Assembly (NCBI RefSeq): GCF_000620505.1
Contig: NZ_JIBC01000004.1
Location: forward strand, 124,001-188,000
Direction: 5' to 3'
Source of the DNA: Sulfitobacter sp. 20_GPM-1509m
GTDB taxonomy: Bacteria; Pseudomonadota; Alphaproteobacteria; Rhodobacterales; Rhodobacteraceae
DNA: 64,000 bases
Below the pieces are notes generated by a model that worked only from the letters and a program-made list of their open reading frames with translations, was not told the origin of the DNA and did not search any database. Below are positions 7,216 through 18,593 of this stretch, piece by piece. The position numbers were made by a program, and so were the translations under genes. Each line of letters opens with the position of its first letter. Within the stretch, counting starts at the first letter, position 1.

Positions 7216-9459
7216 CTAGACGAAATCGATGTGCCGGTTCATCGGCATTTCCCGAATCCGCTGCCCCGTGGCGGCAAAGATCGCGTTCGACAGGGCGGCG
7301 GCGGCCGGTGGCACCATCGGTTCGCCCATGCCGCGCACGTGAATGTCGTTCTCCAGCCCGCGCACTTCGATCACCGGCGCCTGACGCATCCGCAGCCCTT
7401 CGAAGGCATAGAAATTGTCCTGCTCGGCCATGCCATCGGCATAGGTTATCTCGCAGTTGATCGCGTGGCCCAGCGCAAAGATCACGCCGCCCTGCACAAG
7501 GTTCTCGAAATTCACCGGATCAATCACCCGTCCGACTTCGGCGGCGACCCAGACGTTGTCGATGCGGATGCCGTCCGGCGTGGCAGTCACGTCGATCACC
7601 TCGGCCACGGGCACACCGAAAGAGGTGCAGAACGCCACCCCGCGCCCGCGCCCTTCGCCGGGTTTTGTCGCCCAATCCGACATCTCGGCCACGGCCTCCA
7701 GCACCTGACGCGACGGTTTGTGCCACATCAGGCGCAGCCGTTCCTCCATCGGGTCGGCGCCTGCGGCATGGATCAGCTCGTCCAGAAACACGTCGTGGAA
7801 AAACCCGTTGGTCGATGCCCCGACCGACCGCCACGAGCTGACCGGTGCCAGTTCCGGCGCGCGGTAGCCCGATACGCGGTAGTTGGGGATGCTCAGCGGT
7901 TGCTCCCACGCCCCCGCCACGATCTGCAAATCCGGCCCCGGCACGGACCATCCCTGACGGCCCATCTGGCTGGACATCACCGAGGGCATCGCAATGCCCA
8001 GGTCCAGCGCGTGCACCTTGCCGTCCTTGACCACACCTCGCCCCCGCGCCATGGCGATCTGGCGCGGATGGTCGTGGGTCATGTCCTCTTCGCGCCGGTA
8101 TGTCAGCTTGACCGGCGTGCCCTTCATCTGCATCGCGATCTCGGTGGCCTGACGCTCCACGTCATCCTCAAGCCGCTGACCAAAGCTGCCGCCCATCATC
8201 TGCACATGTACATGGATGTTGTCGACGTTGATGCCGGTCAGCTTGGCCAGATTGGCCTGAACAAAGCGCGGCACCTGCGTGCCGGACCACACATCGACAC
8301 GGTCATCGTCCACCAGAACGGTGGCGTTGCTGGGCTCGAGCGGCGCATGGGCCAGATAGGGCGCGCGGTATTCGGCCTCGACCACCTCGGTCGTGCCCTC
8401 AAACGCCGCGTCCACGTCGCCGTCGTCGCGCTTGCGGCTGTCCAGATGGTCGTCGTTGAAACTGTCCGAAAGCGCCTGCCAATGGGCGTCCATCTCGGGC
8501 TGATAGGGGGCCGCGCCCCAGTCGATATCGATGGCCTCGGCCGCCGCAAAGGCGCGCCATGTGTTATCCGCCACCACGGCCACGCCGCCAGTGATCGGCA
8601 GCACCTGCTTGACGCCGCGCATCGCCTTGGCGTTGGTCGCATCAAAACCGTTCATCACCCCGCCCTTGCGCGGGTTGGTGCGCACGGTGGCATGCACCAC
8701 GCCCTCGGGTTCAAAGTCGATGCCATAGCGCTGGGTGCCGGTGGATTTCGCCACGATGTCCAGCCGCTGCTGGGGCGTCCCCATGATGCGCCATTTCGAA
8801 TGGTGGCGCAGCGCCAGATGGTCCACCGGTTCGATCTGTGCCGCCTCGACCGCCAGATCGGTATAGGCGATGCGGGTGCCGTCAGGCAGGATCACATGCG
8901 CGCGCTCGGTCGTCATCTTCTTGGGGTCCTGACCGGTGCGTTTGCCCGCGGCCAGCTTCAGCGTCTCACGCGCAACGGCCCCCGCCATGCGAAGCTTTTC
9001 ATAGCCGTCGGGCACGGTGGTCGACCCGCCGGTCAACTGCATCCCCATGAACTTCATCACCGCATCCATCACGCCGCGCGTGGTGTTGGCCATGGTCGAG
9101 CGGTCCGTGGGACGGAACGGTGCGCTTTCGGCGGCCAGTGCCGTGTTGTAATAGGCCGGGCTGGGCACGCCGGGGCTGACGCTGACCTGATCCATGTCCA
9201 CATCCAGTTCCTCGGCGATCATCATCGCCTGCACCGAATAGGCCCCCTGCCCGCTGTCGGCGCGCGGGGTGATCAAGGTGATGCCGCTGGCATTGATCAG
9301 GACATAGGGCGTCAGCGCAGCCTCGCCCTCTTTCAGGTCGTCCAACAGCGGGTTCGGGCCGGGTTTGCGGTACATGTAATAGCCGAAGGCCACACCGCTC
9401 ATCACGGCGACCGATCCCACCATGAACGTCCGACGGGCGATTGTTCCTGCGCGTCCCAT
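7216..9459 (-). CDS. Molybdenum hydroxylase large subunit, isoquinoline 1-oxidoreductase beta type (IorB-like)
   Basis: The 747-residue protein belongs to the xanthine dehydrogenase/aldehyde oxidase superfamily in its periplasmic IorB branch. The N-terminus carries a twin-arginine signal (ARRTFMVGS, residues 8-16) and a hydrophobic segment. Cofactor-binding stretches include TPRADSGQGAYSV near residue 60, QMMGGSFGQRLEDDVERQ mid-protein, and the late RGMGEPMVPPAAAA with the conserved glutamate. It lies 4 nt after the 2Fe-2S subunit gene, so the two form one enzyme that hydroxylates a heterocycle or aldehyde with water. No cytochrome partner or XdhC-type maturation gene is next to it. The substrate is unknown. 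Confidence 0.88.
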   Translation of the reverse strand: MGRAGTIARRTFMVGSVAVMSGVAFGYYMYRKPGPNPLLDDLKEGEAALTPYVLINASGITLITPRADSGQGAYSVQAMMIAEELDVDMDQVSVSPGVPSPAYYNTALAAESAPFRPTDRSTMANTTRGVMDAVMKFMGMQLTGGSTTVPDGYEKLRMAGAVARETLKLAAGKRTGQDPKKMTTERAHVILPDGTRIAYTDLAVEAAQIEPVDHLALRHHSKWRIMGTPQQRLDIVAKSTGTQRYGIDFEPEGVVHATVRTNPRKGGVMNGFDATNAKAMRGVKQVLPITGGVAVVADNTWRAFAAAEAIDIDWGAAPYQPEMDAHWQALSDSFNDDHLDSRKRDDGDVDAAFEGTTEVVEAEYRAPYLAHAPLEPSNATVLVDDDRVDVWSGTQVPRFVQANLAKLTGINVDNIHVHVQMMGGSFGQRLEDDVERQATEIAMQMKGTPVKLTYRREEDMTHDHPRQIAMARGRGVVKDGKVHALDLGIAMPSVMSSQMGRQGWSVPGPDLQIVAGAWEQPLSIPNYRVSGYRAPELAPVSSWRSVGASTNGFFHDVFLDELIHAAGADPMEERLRLMWHKPSRQVLEAVAEMSDWATKPGEGRGRGVAFCTSFGVPVAEVIDVTATPDGIRIDNVWVAAEVGRVIDPVNFENLVQGGVIFALGHAINCEITYADGMAEQDNFYAFEGLRMRQAPVIEVRGLENDIHVRGMGEPMVPPAAAALSNAIFAATGQRIREMPMNRHIDFV

Positions 9460-9463
9460 GGCC

Positions 9464-9925
9464 TTAAACCTCGCTCAGCTTGGCGGCGGCGGTTTTCACC
9501 GCTGCACGGATGCGGGGATAGGTGCCACAGCGGCACAGGTTGCCCGACATCGCCTCGTCAATCTGGTCATCCGTGGGCGCGGGGGTTTCGGCCAGCAAGG
9601 ACGCGGCCTGCATGATCTGGCCCGACTGGCAGTAGCCGCATTGCGCGACCTGATGGGCAATCCACGCCTCTTGCACCGCGTGCAGGGCGTCGGGCGTGCC
9701 CAGACCTTCGATGGTGGTGATCTCGGCCCCTTCAGCATCGGCGGCCCATGTCTGACAGGACCGCACCGCAACCCCGTCCAGATGCACGGTGCACGCGCCG
9801 CATTGCGCGACGCCACAGCCGTATTTCACCCCCTTGTACCCCAGCTCGTCGCGCAGCAGCCACAGCAGGGGCATGTCCTCTTCGACATCCACGTCATGAG
9901 GGTTTCCATCAACAGTCAGCTTCAT
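9464..9925 (-). CDS. 2Fe-2S subunit of molybdenum hydroxylase (IorA-like)
   Basis: The 153-residue small subunit has the plant-type ferredoxin cluster motif (Cys37, Cys42, Cys45, Cys57) and the second helical 2Fe-2S cluster (QCGYC at Cys96 and Cys99, NLCRC at Cys131 and Cys133). It transfers electrons from the molybdenum centre in the 7216-9459 partner. It precedes that gene by 4 nt and carries no signal peptide of its own, consistent with piggy-back Tat export on the large subunit. Confidence 0.92.
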   Translation of the reverse strand: MKLTVDGNPHDVDVEEDMPLLWLLRDELGYKGVKYGCGVAQCGACTVHLDGVAVRSCQTWAADAEGAEITTIEGLGTPDALHAVQEAWIAHQVAQCGYCQSGQIMQAASLLAETPAPTDDQIDEAMSGNLCRCGTYPRIRAAVKTAAAKLSEV

Positions 9926-10029
9926 CTTGCGCCTTCTCTGATCGTGCCACAGCCCGCCTGGAACTGTACCGTTCGGTTTAGAATACCAAAATATTCAGGG
10001 CTGCCAAATCACAATCGCCCTGAAACACA

Positions 10030-10066
10030 ACAGGCCGCTGCCCTTGAAAGACAGCGGCCTGTTTTT
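10030..10066. terminator. Rho-independent terminator-like hairpin
   Basis: ACAGGCCGCTG (10030-10040) pairs perfectly with CAGCGGCCTGT (10052-10062) across an 11-nt loop. On the plus strand it is followed by TTTTGTTT, on the minus strand by TTGTGTTTC. It lies about 40 nt beyond the stop of the formaldehyde dehydrogenase gene on the minus strand, so it probably ends that transcript and may work in both directions. Confidence 0.75.
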
Positions 10067-10104
10067 GTTTATATGCCCACCGTATCAAGCAGGCAGCCAC
10101 CGGA

Positions 10105-11220
<1,116 letters not shown>

Positions 11221-11284
11221 CTGTTTTATCCCTTCGGTGTTCAGGTCCGGTTGCACGGCATGAACATGGTGCAACCGGGTAAAG

Positions 11285-12115
11285 TCAAGCGGCCCGCAGG
11301 CCCAAAAGCGCCCGCGCCTGCGCAGGCGTGGCGATGGGGCGGCTGTGTTTTTGTGCGATTTCCACGGTGCGCTTGACCAGCGCCGCGTTCGACGCGGCCA
11401 GCGTGTCGCGGTCCAGACGCACGTTGTCCTCTAGCCCGGTGCGCGCGTGTCCGCCTGCGGCAATGGACCATTCATTCAGCACCGCCTGTTGCGCTCCGAT
11501 CCCGGCCGCACACCACGGCGCGCCGGGCAGCAGGCGATTCACGGTTTCGACGTAATAGTCGAACACATGCTTGTCCGCAGGCATCGCGTTTTTCACACCC
11601 ATCACAAACTGGATATAAGGCGTGTCCTTGATACGCCCGTCACTGTGCATCTTCACCGCTTGCAGGATGTGCGACAGATCAAAGGCTTCGACCTCGGGCT
11701 TGATGTCATAAGTGACCATCTCGGATGCCAGCCAGTCCACCAGATCAGGTGGATTCTCGTAGACGCGGGTGGGGAAATTGTTCGACCCCACCGACAGGGA
11801 TGCCATGTCAGGACGCAACGACAAACTCGCCCCGCGTTCCTGTCCGGCACCCGAGCGGCCACCGGTGGAAAACTGGATGATCAAGCCGGGGCAATGTTTT
11901 TCCAGCCCTTCCTTGAGGGCCGCAAACTTGTCGGGATCGCTTGACGGCGTCTCGTCCGCGTTGCGGACATGGGCATGGCAGATCGTGGCACCTGCCTCGA
12001 ACGCTTCGTGCATGCTTTCCACCTGTTCGGCGACGCTGATCGGCACGGCGGGGTTGTTCGCCTTGGTCGGCAGCGATCCGGTGATGGCGCAACATATGAT
12101 AAGCGGATTGGTCAT
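11285..12115 (-). CDS. BKACE-family beta-keto acid cleavage enzyme (DUF849)
   Basis: The 276-residue protein belongs to the family of 3-keto-5-aminohexanoate cleavage enzyme (Kce). This family condenses a beta-keto acid with acetyl-CoA and yields acetoacetate plus a new acyl-CoA, using a divalent metal held by histidines. The HAHVR motif at residues 48-52 follows the start of the TIM barrel ([10 protein letters not shown]), and GIGAQQ and [10 protein letters not shown] come near residues 205-232, as in the family. It is transcribed away from the indolepyruvate oxidoreductase at 12343. The BKACE family is diverse, so the actual keto acid is not predictable here. Confidence 0.88.
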   Translation of the reverse strand: MTNPLIICCAITGSLPTKANNPAVPISVAEQVESMHEAFEAGATICHAHVRNADETPSSDPDKFAALKEGLEKHCPGLIIQFSTGGRSGAGQERGASLSLRPDMASLSVGSNNFPTRVYENPPDLVDWLASEMVTYDIKPEVEAFDLSHILQAVKMHSDGRIKDTPYIQFVMGVKNAMPADKHVFDYYVETVNRLLPGAPWCAAGIGAQQAVLNEWSIAAGGHARTGLEDNVRLDRDTLAASNAALVKRTVEIAQKHSRPIATPAQARALLGLRAA

Positions 12116-12342
12116 TGAGATCGGCCCTTTTCGGTAGCGTTGCCACGGTTATGACAAGCCCCGCCAGCGGGAGCAATGGTGCGTGCGGACCCGCGCCGCC
12201 ATCTGGAATGGTAAATTTTTCCCATATCCGGCTTTGCGTGGAAATTTCCGCTCATCACATTAGCTAAGCAGACAATATCAGACCGGAAATAGGCGTGGTC
12301 CTGCGCTATGATGGTCACCAGATGCCAGCACCGGAGCCCCCC

Positions 12343-15300
12343 ATGAGCAAGCTTGATCCCGCCTTTGAGACCTACCAGCTTTCCGACCGTTATACCGCGC
12401 AAACGGGTCGCGTGTTCCTGACCGGCACGCAGGCGCTGGTGCGCATCATGCTGGATCAGGCCACCCGCGACCGCGCGGCGGGGATGAACACCGCCGGCTA
12501 CGTCTCGGGCTATCGCGGCTCGCCTTTGGGCGGGGTCGATCTGGAAATGTGGCGGACGAAAAAACTGCTGGCCGAGAACGCCATCGAATTCATGCCCGCC
12601 GTGAACGAAGATCTGGGCGCCACCGCCGTTCTGGGTGCGCAGCAGGCCACGCTGGACCCCGACTGCACCGTCGAGGGCGTGTTTTCCATGTGGTACGGCA
12701 AGGGGCCGGGCGTGGACCGCTCGGGCGATGCGCTGAAACACGGCAACGCTTACGGCTCCTCGCCCAAGGGCGGCGTGCTGGTGGTGGCGGGGGACGACCA
12801 CGGTTGTGTGTCCTCGTCGATGCCCCACCAGTCCGATGTCGCGTTCATGTCGTGGTTCATGCCCACGCTGAACCCCGCCACGGTCGCGGAATATCTAGAG
12901 TTTGGCGAATACGGCATCGCCCTGTCGCGCTTCTCGGGCACCTGGGTCGGGTTCAAGGCGGTGTCGGAAACCGTCGAGGCGGCGCAGTCGATTGACCTGA
13001 AGCCCGCGCGCGCATTCAACCAACCTGATTACACAGCACCCGAAGGCGGCCTGCACGTGCGCCCCGCGGACCTGCCCAGCCCCGCGATCGAAACCCGCAT
13101 CGGCGCCAAGCTGGAAGCCGTTGAGGCCTTTGTCGAGGCCAACCCCATCGACCGGCACATCTATGACATCAAGGACGCCAAATTCGGCATCGTCACCACC
13201 GGTAAAGGCCATCTGGACCTGATGGAGGCGCTGCGCCTGCTGGGCGTGGACGAGGCCGCCTGCCGCCGGTTGGGCATCGACATCTACAAGGTCGGCATGG
13301 TCTGGCCACTGGCCCGCCGCGACGCGCTGGATTTTGTGCGCGGCAAGGAAGAGGTGCTGGTGATCGAGGAAAAACGCGGCATCATCGAGAGCCAGTTCAA
13401 GGAATATTTCTATGACTGGCCCGGCGACAAACCCGCGCGCATGGTCGGCAAGCACCGCGCCGCCGGCGACCCGTTGATCCCGTGGACCGGCGAGCTGTCG
13501 CCGCTGATGCTGGCGCCTATCGTGGCCGAGCGGCTGGATGCATTTTTTCCTGATGAAAACCTGCCCGCCAAGGCCGCAGCCCTGACCGAAACGCCGCCCC
13601 CCGTGCTGTCGCGCCCCGGCGCCACGCGCACGCCCTATTTCTGCTCGGGCTGCCCGCACAACACGTCGACCAAAGTGCCCGAAGGTTCGACCGCCGCCAG
13701 CGGCATCGGCTGTCACGTCATGGCATCATGGATGGACCGCAACACCGTGGGCTATGCCCAGATGGGCGGCGAAGGTGTGCCATGGGCCGCCGCCAGCCGG
13801 TTCAACGGCAACAAGCATATCTTCCAGAACCTTGGCGAGGGTACGTGGTATCACTCCGGCTCGCTGGCCATCCGCCAGTCGGTCGCGGCAAAATCGAACA
13901 TCACCTACAAGATCCTGTACAACGACGCGGTTGCCATGACCGGCGGCCAGCCTGTTGACGGCCCCGTCAGCGTGCTGGGCATCGCCCAGACCTGCCGCGC
14001 CGAAGGCGTCGAGCGGATCGCTTTGGTGTCGGACAAAATCGACAAGTTCGACAAGGCCGACTTCCCCCGCCACACCACCTTTCACGACCGCGCCGACATG
14101 GACACCGTGCAGCGCGAATTGCGCGAGGTGAAAGGCACCAGTGTCCTGATCTACGAACAGACCTGCGCCACGGAAAAACGCCGCCGCCGCAAGCGCGGCA
14201 CCGCCGAAGATCCGCCGCGATTTGCCTATATCAACGATCTGGTCTGCGAAGGCTGCGGTGACTGTTCGGTCGAAAGCAACTGTCTGAGCGTCGAGCCGAA
14301 AGAGACCCCGTTCGGCCGCAAGCGCAAGATCAACCTGTCGTCGTGCAACAAGGATTTCTCGTGCCTGAACGGCTTTTGCCCCAGCTTTGTCACCGTCGAG
14401 GGTGCCACCCGGCGCAAGCGCGAGGTCAGCATTGACCTGAGCGGCCCGCTGGCCGCACTGCCGCAGCCGCAGGTGCCGCGTCTGGATGCGCCTTACGGCC
14501 TGCTGGTGGCGGGTGTCGGCGGCACCGGCGTCGTGACCGTCGGCGCGCTGATCACCATGGCCGCGCACCTTGAGGGCAAGGGATCGAGCGTGCTGGACTT
14601 CACCGGTTTTGCGCAGAAATTCGGGACGGTTCTGGGCTATGTTCGGCTGGCCCCCACCCCCGCCGACATCCATCAGGTGCGCATCGAAGCAGGCCGCGCC
14701 GATGCGCTGATCGCCTGCGATGCGGTTGTCGCCTCCTCGCCCAAGGCGTCGGTGCATCTGCGCTCTGGCACCCGGGTCGTGATCAACCGCGCCGAAATGC
14801 CCACCGGCGATCTGGTGCTGCGCCGTGATGCGGATCTGGAAATCGACGAACGCGAGGCGATGGTGCGCGGTGTCGTGGGCAATGACAACGTGCTGGGCAT
14901 GGATGCCAACAAGCTGTCCGAGGATCTGATGGGTGACGCGGTGTTTGCCAACATCATCCTGCTGGGGGCCGCGTGGCAACAGGGGCTGGTGCCGGTCAGC
15001 GAGGTCGCCTTGAAACAGGCAATGCTGCTGAACGGCGTGGCCGTGGACAAGAACAAACAGGCCTTTGACATTGGCCGCGTGCTGGCGGTGAACCCGGATG
15101 CGCTGGGTGTGGCGGAGAAGGCCGAGGCTGACGAAACCCTCGAACAGCTCATCGACCGCCGTGCCGATTTCCTGACCGACTATCAGGACGCGAAATACGC
15201 CAAACGCTACCGTGACCGGCTGGCGCGTCTGGCCACGGACCTGCCACCCGAAATGGTCGCACTGGCCGCGCGGTCGCTGTTCAAGCTGATGGCCTACAAG

Positions 15301-15738
15301 GACGAATACGAAGTGGCCCGCCTGATGACCCAAACCGGGTTCGCGGCGAAGCTGGCCGAGGAATTCGAGGGCGATTACAAGGTGAACTACCACCTCGCCC
15401 CGCCGTTGCTGCCGCTGGGCAAGGATGCCCGTGGCCGTCCGAACAAACGCGCCTTTGGCCAGTGGATGACCTCGATGTTGCGCGGCATGGCCCGCTTCAA
15501 GGGGCTGCGCGGCACGCCCTTTGATCCGTTCGGCTACAGCCACGACCGCAAGCTGGACCGCGCCCTGCTGCGCTGGTTCGACGAGGTCATGGACCGTGTG
15601 GCCGACCGCCACAGCGCGGACACCGCCGAGGCCTGCGCCACGCTGCTGGCCCTGCCGATGGATGTGCGCGGCTATGGCCCCGTGCGCGAAAAGGCAGCGG
15701 CGGATGTGATGGCGCAGGCCGAAGCGGTCAAATTCTGA
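12343..15738 (+). CDS. Indolepyruvate ferredoxin oxidoreductase, fused alpha-beta type
   Basis: The 1131-residue protein is the fused form of indolepyruvate:ferredoxin oxidoreductase common in proteobacteria. It should decarboxylate aryl-pyruvates, from aromatic amino-acid transamination, to aryl-acetyl-CoA. The N-terminal pyrimidine-binding domain includes GYVSGYRGSPLGGVD. The thiamine diphosphate domain has CSGCPHNTS and SGIGCHVMASW near residues 430-460. A cysteine-rich ferredoxin-like site, CEGCGDCSVESNCLSVEP, follows near residue 635. The gamma-type domain starts with GVGGTGVVTVGALI near residue 725. The ATG at 12343 has GGAG upstream; the longer frame from 12295 was rejected. It stands alone and diverges from the BKACE gene. 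Confidence 0.92.
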   Translation: MSKLDPAFETYQLSDRYTAQTGRVFLTGTQALVRIMLDQATRDRAAGMNTAGYVSGYRGSPLGGVDLEMWRTKKLLAENAIEFMPAVNEDLGATAVLGAQQATLDPDCTVEGVFSMWYGKGPGVDRSGDALKHGNAYGSSPKGGVLVVAGDDHGCVSSSMPHQSDVAFMSWFMPTLNPATVAEYLEFGEYGIALSRFSGTWVGFKAVSETVEAAQSIDLKPARAFNQPDYTAPEGGLHVRPADLPSPAIETRIGAKLEAVEAFVEANPIDRHIYDIKDAKFGIVTTGKGHLDLMEALRLLGVDEAACRRLGIDIYKVGMVWPLARRDALDFVRGKEEVLVIEEKRGIIESQFKEYFYDWPGDKPARMVGKHRAAGDPLIPWTGELSPLMLAPIVAERLDAFFPDENLPAKAAALTETPPPVLSRPGATRTPYFCSGCPHNTSTKVPEGSTAASGIGCHVMASWMDRNTVGYAQMGGEGVPWAAASRFNGNKHIFQNLGEGTWYHSGSLAIRQSVAAKSNITYKILYNDAVAMTGGQPVDGPVSVLGIAQTCRAEGVERIALVSDKIDKFDKADFPRHTTFHDRADMDTVQRELREVKGTSVLIYEQTCATEKRRRRKRGTAEDPPRFAYINDLVCEGCGDCSVESNCLSVEPKETPFGRKRKINLSSCNKDFSCLNGFCPSFVTVEGATRRKREVSIDLSGPLAALPQPQVPRLDAPYGLLVAGVGGTGVVTVGALITMAAHLEGKGSSVLDFTGFAQKFGTVLGYVRLAPTPADIHQVRIEAGRADALIACDAVVASSPKASVHLRSGTRVVINRAEMPTGDLVLRRDADLEIDEREAMVRGVVGNDNVLGMDANKLSEDLMGDAVFANIILLGAAWQQGLVPVSEVALKQAMLLNGVAVDKNKQAFDIGRVLAVNPDALGVAEKAEADETLEQLIDRRADFLTDYQDAKYAKRYRDRLARLATDLPPEMVALAARSLFKLMAYKDEYEVARLMTQTGFAAKLAEEFEGDYKVNYHLAPPLLPLGKDARGRPNKRAFGQWMTSMLRGMARFKGLRGTPFDPFGYSHDRKLDRALLRWFDEVMDRVADRHSADTAEACATLLALPMDVRGYGPVREKAAADVMAQAEAVKF

Positions 15739-15754
15739 ACGACGCACCAGCCTC

Positions 15755-15786
15755 AGAGGCAGCACCCCAAATCGGGCGCTGCCTCT
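15755..15786 (+). terminator. Terminator-like hairpin after the indolepyruvate oxidoreductase gene
   Basis: AGAGGCAGC (15755-15763) pairs with GCTGCCTCT (15778-15786), and the hairpin lies 16 nt after the stop of the gene ending at 15738. Only a short GGCTTTC follows, so it is a weak intrinsic terminator candidate. Confidence 0.45.
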
Positions 15787-15847
15787 GGCTTTCACCGGAC
15801 AGCGTGCCCCTCTGGACCGCACCCGCCGAATACACCACAACACCCCC

Positions 15848-16693
15848 ATGACCGCGCTCACCCTTGGCATCGTCGCCGCATTTGCATGGGGCTTTCACGA
15901 CATCTGCATCCGCTGGCTCAGCCAGTCGGTGCCGCTGCTGGCATCCTTGCTGGCGGTGCTGGTCACCGGGCTGGTGTTTCACAGCGGCTTCATGGTCTGG
16001 CACGGCGACCTTGCCCCGCTCAACGGCCCCGCCCTGATCTATGCGCTGGCCTCGGGCCTGACCTTCCTGCTGGCCTCGCTTGGCCTCTATGGCGCGTTTC
16101 AGCGTGGTCCGGTGCGGCTGGTGGCGCCGGTCATCGCCAGCTATCCCGTGTTGTCCGTCGCATGGGCTGCCCTGCGGGGCGCCGAGGTTTCGACCCTGCA
16201 ATGGCTGGCGGTTCTTGCCGTGGTGGCAGGCGTCTCTGCCGTCGCCGCGCTCGCGGATGAGGACCGCAGCGACGTGCCGCCAAAGGGCCGTACGATCCTT
16301 TATGCCGCCGCATCCGCCGTAGGCTTTGCCACCACATTCGCACTGGGGCAACTGGCGGTCGAAACCTCGGACGAACTTTCGGTCAGCTTTGTCACCCGCA
16401 GCGTCGCCATCGTGGTGCTGATTGCGATCATCGCCGTTGCCCGCGTGCCGTTCTGGGCAGGCCTGCGCGCCCTGCCCGTGCTGGCGTTGATGGGGCTGGC
16501 GGATGCGATTGCTTTGGCCTGCATGATGGCCGCGGGCCTGATGCCAGACGCGCAATACGCCGCCGTTGCAGCCTCGTGCTTTGGCCTGCTGACCATCGTC
16601 CTGGCCTGGGCCATCCTGCGTGAACGGATGACCGCGATGCAATGGCTGGGCTGTGTCGTGACCTTTGCGGGCATCGGCTATCTGGCGATGTGA
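15848..16693 (+). CDS. EamA-family (DMT superfamily) permease
   Basis: The 281-residue inner-membrane protein has about ten hydrophobic helices in two repeats, as in the drug/metabolite transporter superfamily. The second repeat ends with the typical AWAILRERMTAMQWLGCVVTFAGIG pattern, in which an E-R pair precedes the last helix. No substrate can be inferred. No clear ribosome-binding site precedes ATG 15848, but the N-terminal helix starts there. It is separated from the dehydratase by 91 nt that contain a regulator site, so the two are probably expressed separately. Confidence 0.85.
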   Translation: MTALTLGIVAAFAWGFHDICIRWLSQSVPLLASLLAVLVTGLVFHSGFMVWHGDLAPLNGPALIYALASGLTFLLASLGLYGAFQRGPVRLVAPVIASYPVLSVAWAALRGAEVSTLQWLAVLAVVAGVSAVAALADEDRSDVPPKGRTILYAAASAVGFATTFALGQLAVETSDELSVSFVTRSVAIVVLIAIIAVARVPFWAGLRALPVLALMGLADAIALACMMAAGLMPDAQYAAVAASCFGLLTIVLAWAILRERMTAMQWLGCVVTFAGIGYLAM

Positions 16694-16733
16694 CAACACT
16701 GGCTCTGGACACGGCCCCCGTCTTGCCTTCAAG

Positions 16734-16747
16734 ATGGTATACCAAAT
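16734..16747. promoter_or_regulatory. GGTATACC operator upstream of the dehydratase
   Basis: The sequence ATGGTATACCAAAT with the palindromic core GGTATACC (16736-16743) is 42 bp before the dehydratase start. Its left flank (GATGG) matches the site at 32081-32094 and its right flank (CCAAAT) matches the site at 32139-32146. It also resembles the known UxuR/ExuR hexuronate operators (core TTGGTATACCAA). This suggests control by the GntR protein encoded at 32219, 15 kb away. Confidence 0.72.
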
Positions 16748-16784
16748 ATACACGTGCTGATTCACGCCCCGAAGGAGCCACCAG

Positions 16785-18584
16785 ATGTCCAAGATACGCC
16801 CGCAGGATCTACGTTCGCGCAAATGGTTCCTGAACCCGGATAACATGGAAATGACGGCGCTCTACCTGGAACGCTACCTGAACTACGGGCTGACCCGCGA
16901 AGAGCTGCAATCCGGCAAGCCGATCATCGGCATCGCGCAGACCGGCAGCGACCTCAGCCCCTGCAACCGTCACCACCTGGAACTGACCAAACGCGTGCGC
17001 GACGGCATCATCGCCGCCGGTGGTGTGCCGATGGAAGTGCCGGTGCACCCCATTCAGGAAACCGGCAAACGCCCCACCGCGATGCTGGACCGCAACCTGG
17101 CCTATCTGGGGCTGGTCGAGGCGCTGTATGGCTATCCTCTGGACGGCGTGGTGCTGAACATCGGCTGTGACAAGACCACACCCGCCCTGCTGATGGCCGC
17201 CGCCACCGTGAACATCCCCGCCATCGCCCTGTCGGTCGGCCCGATGCTGAACGGCTGGTTCGAGGGCGAGCGCGCGGGCTCGGGCACCGTGATCTGGAAG
17301 GCCCGCGAACGGCTGGCCTCGGGCGAGATCAACGACGAGCAATTCATGGAAATCGCCGCCGCCTCGGCCCCCTCGGTAGGCTTCTGCAACACCATGGGCA
17401 CCGCGACCACGATGAATTCGCTGGCCGAAGCACTGGGGATGCAATTGCCCGGTGCCGCCGCGATCCCCGCCCCCTACCGCGAACGCGGACAGATCAGCTA
17501 TGAAACCGGCAAGCGCATCGTCGACATGGTCTGGGACGACCTGCGCCCGTCCGACATCATGACCCGCGAGGCGTTCGAAAACGCCATCGCCGTGAACTCG
17601 GCCCTTGGCGGGTCGACCAACGCGCCGATCCACCTGAACGCCGTGGCGCGGCATCTGGGCGTGCCGCTGGACAATGACGACTGGCAGGCACACGGCCACC
17701 ACATCCCGCTGTTGGTCAACCTGCAACCCGCCGGCACATATCTGGGCGAGGATTTCCACCGCGCCGGCGGCGTGCCTGCGGTGATTGGCGCACTGCTGCG
17801 CGCGGGTCTGCTGCCCAACCCCGATGCCATCACGGCCAACGGTCAGACCATGGCCACCAACTGCGCCGAAAAAGCCTCGGTGAATGACGACGTGATCCGC
17901 ACGGTCGAGGCACCGCTGATGCAGAACGCGGGCTTTATCAACCTCAAGGGCACGCTGTTCGACAGTGCGATCATGAAAACCAGCGTGATCGACGCGGCCT
18001 TTCGCAAGGCCTACCTCAGCAACCCCGACGACCCCGAAGCGTTCGAAGGCCGCGTCGTGGTCTTCGATGGCCCCGAGGATTACCACCACCGCATCGACGA
18101 TCCGTCCGAGAACATCGACGCAAACTGTATTCTGGTGATGCGCGGCGCGGGGCCAAAGGGCTATCCCGGCGGAGCTGAAGTGGTGAACATGCGCGCTCCC
18201 TCTTACTTGCTGAAACAGGGGATCAAGGCGCTGCCCTGTATCGGCGACGGTCGGCAATCGGGCACCTCCGGTTCGCCCTCGATCCTGAACGCGGCCCCCG
18301 AGGCAGCGGACAACGGCGGGCTGGCGTTGCTGCGCAATGGGGACCGGCTGCGGATTGATTTGAATAAGTTCACCGCTGATATCCTGCTTTCGGAAGAAGA
18401 ACTGTCAGCGCGACGCGACGCCCTGATGGCCGATGGCGGGTACAAATACCCCGCCAGCCAGTCGCCGTGGCAGCAGTATTTCCGCGAATTGGTCGAGCCT
18501 TTCGACAAGGGCATGACCCTGCGTGACGCGGCCAATTATCAGGACATCGCGCGCAGCAAGGGAACACCGCGCGACAACCACTAA
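16785..18584 (+). CDS. IlvD/Edd-family dehydratase, probably a sugar-acid (aldonate) dehydratase
   Basis: The 599-residue iron-sulphur dehydratase removes water from a 2,3-dihydroxy acid. The conserved cysteines appear in [18 protein letters not shown] and [11 protein letters not shown], with [13 protein letters not shown] later. The N-terminal block ([22 protein letters not shown]) and the length resemble the L-arabinonate/D-xylonate/D-fuconate dehydratases rather than the IlvD of branched-chain synthesis. An operator of the sugar-acid regulator type lies directly upstream, which supports a catabolic role that feeds a 2-keto-3-deoxy acid to the SDR/FAH genes at 25-27 kb. No SDR or aldolase lies beside it here. 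Confidence 0.85.
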   Translation: MSKIRPQDLRSRKWFLNPDNMEMTALYLERYLNYGLTREELQSGKPIIGIAQTGSDLSPCNRHHLELTKRVRDGIIAAGGVPMEVPVHPIQETGKRPTAMLDRNLAYLGLVEALYGYPLDGVVLNIGCDKTTPALLMAAATVNIPAIALSVGPMLNGWFEGERAGSGTVIWKARERLASGEINDEQFMEIAAASAPSVGFCNTMGTATTMNSLAEALGMQLPGAAAIPAPYRERGQISYETGKRIVDMVWDDLRPSDIMTREAFENAIAVNSALGGSTNAPIHLNAVARHLGVPLDNDDWQAHGHHIPLLVNLQPAGTYLGEDFHRAGGVPAVIGALLRAGLLPNPDAITANGQTMATNCAEKASVNDDVIRTVEAPLMQNAGFINLKGTLFDSAIMKTSVIDAAFRKAYLSNPDDPEAFEGRVVVFDGPEDYHHRIDDPSENIDANCILVMRGAGPKGYPGGAEVVNMRAPSYLLKQGIKALPCIGDGRQSGTSGSPSILNAAPEAADNGGLALLRNGDRLRIDLNKFTADILLSEEELSARRDALMADGGYKYPASQSPWQQYFRELVEPFDKGMTLRDAANYQDIARSKGTPRDNH

Positions 18585-18593
18585 GCGACGCCG

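Noticed and set aside
13726-15870. 714-codon minus-strand frame inside the indolepyruvate oxidoreductase gene
   Set aside because: Composition is typical of an antisense frame (many His, Gln, Arg), and the plus-strand gene has all family motifs.
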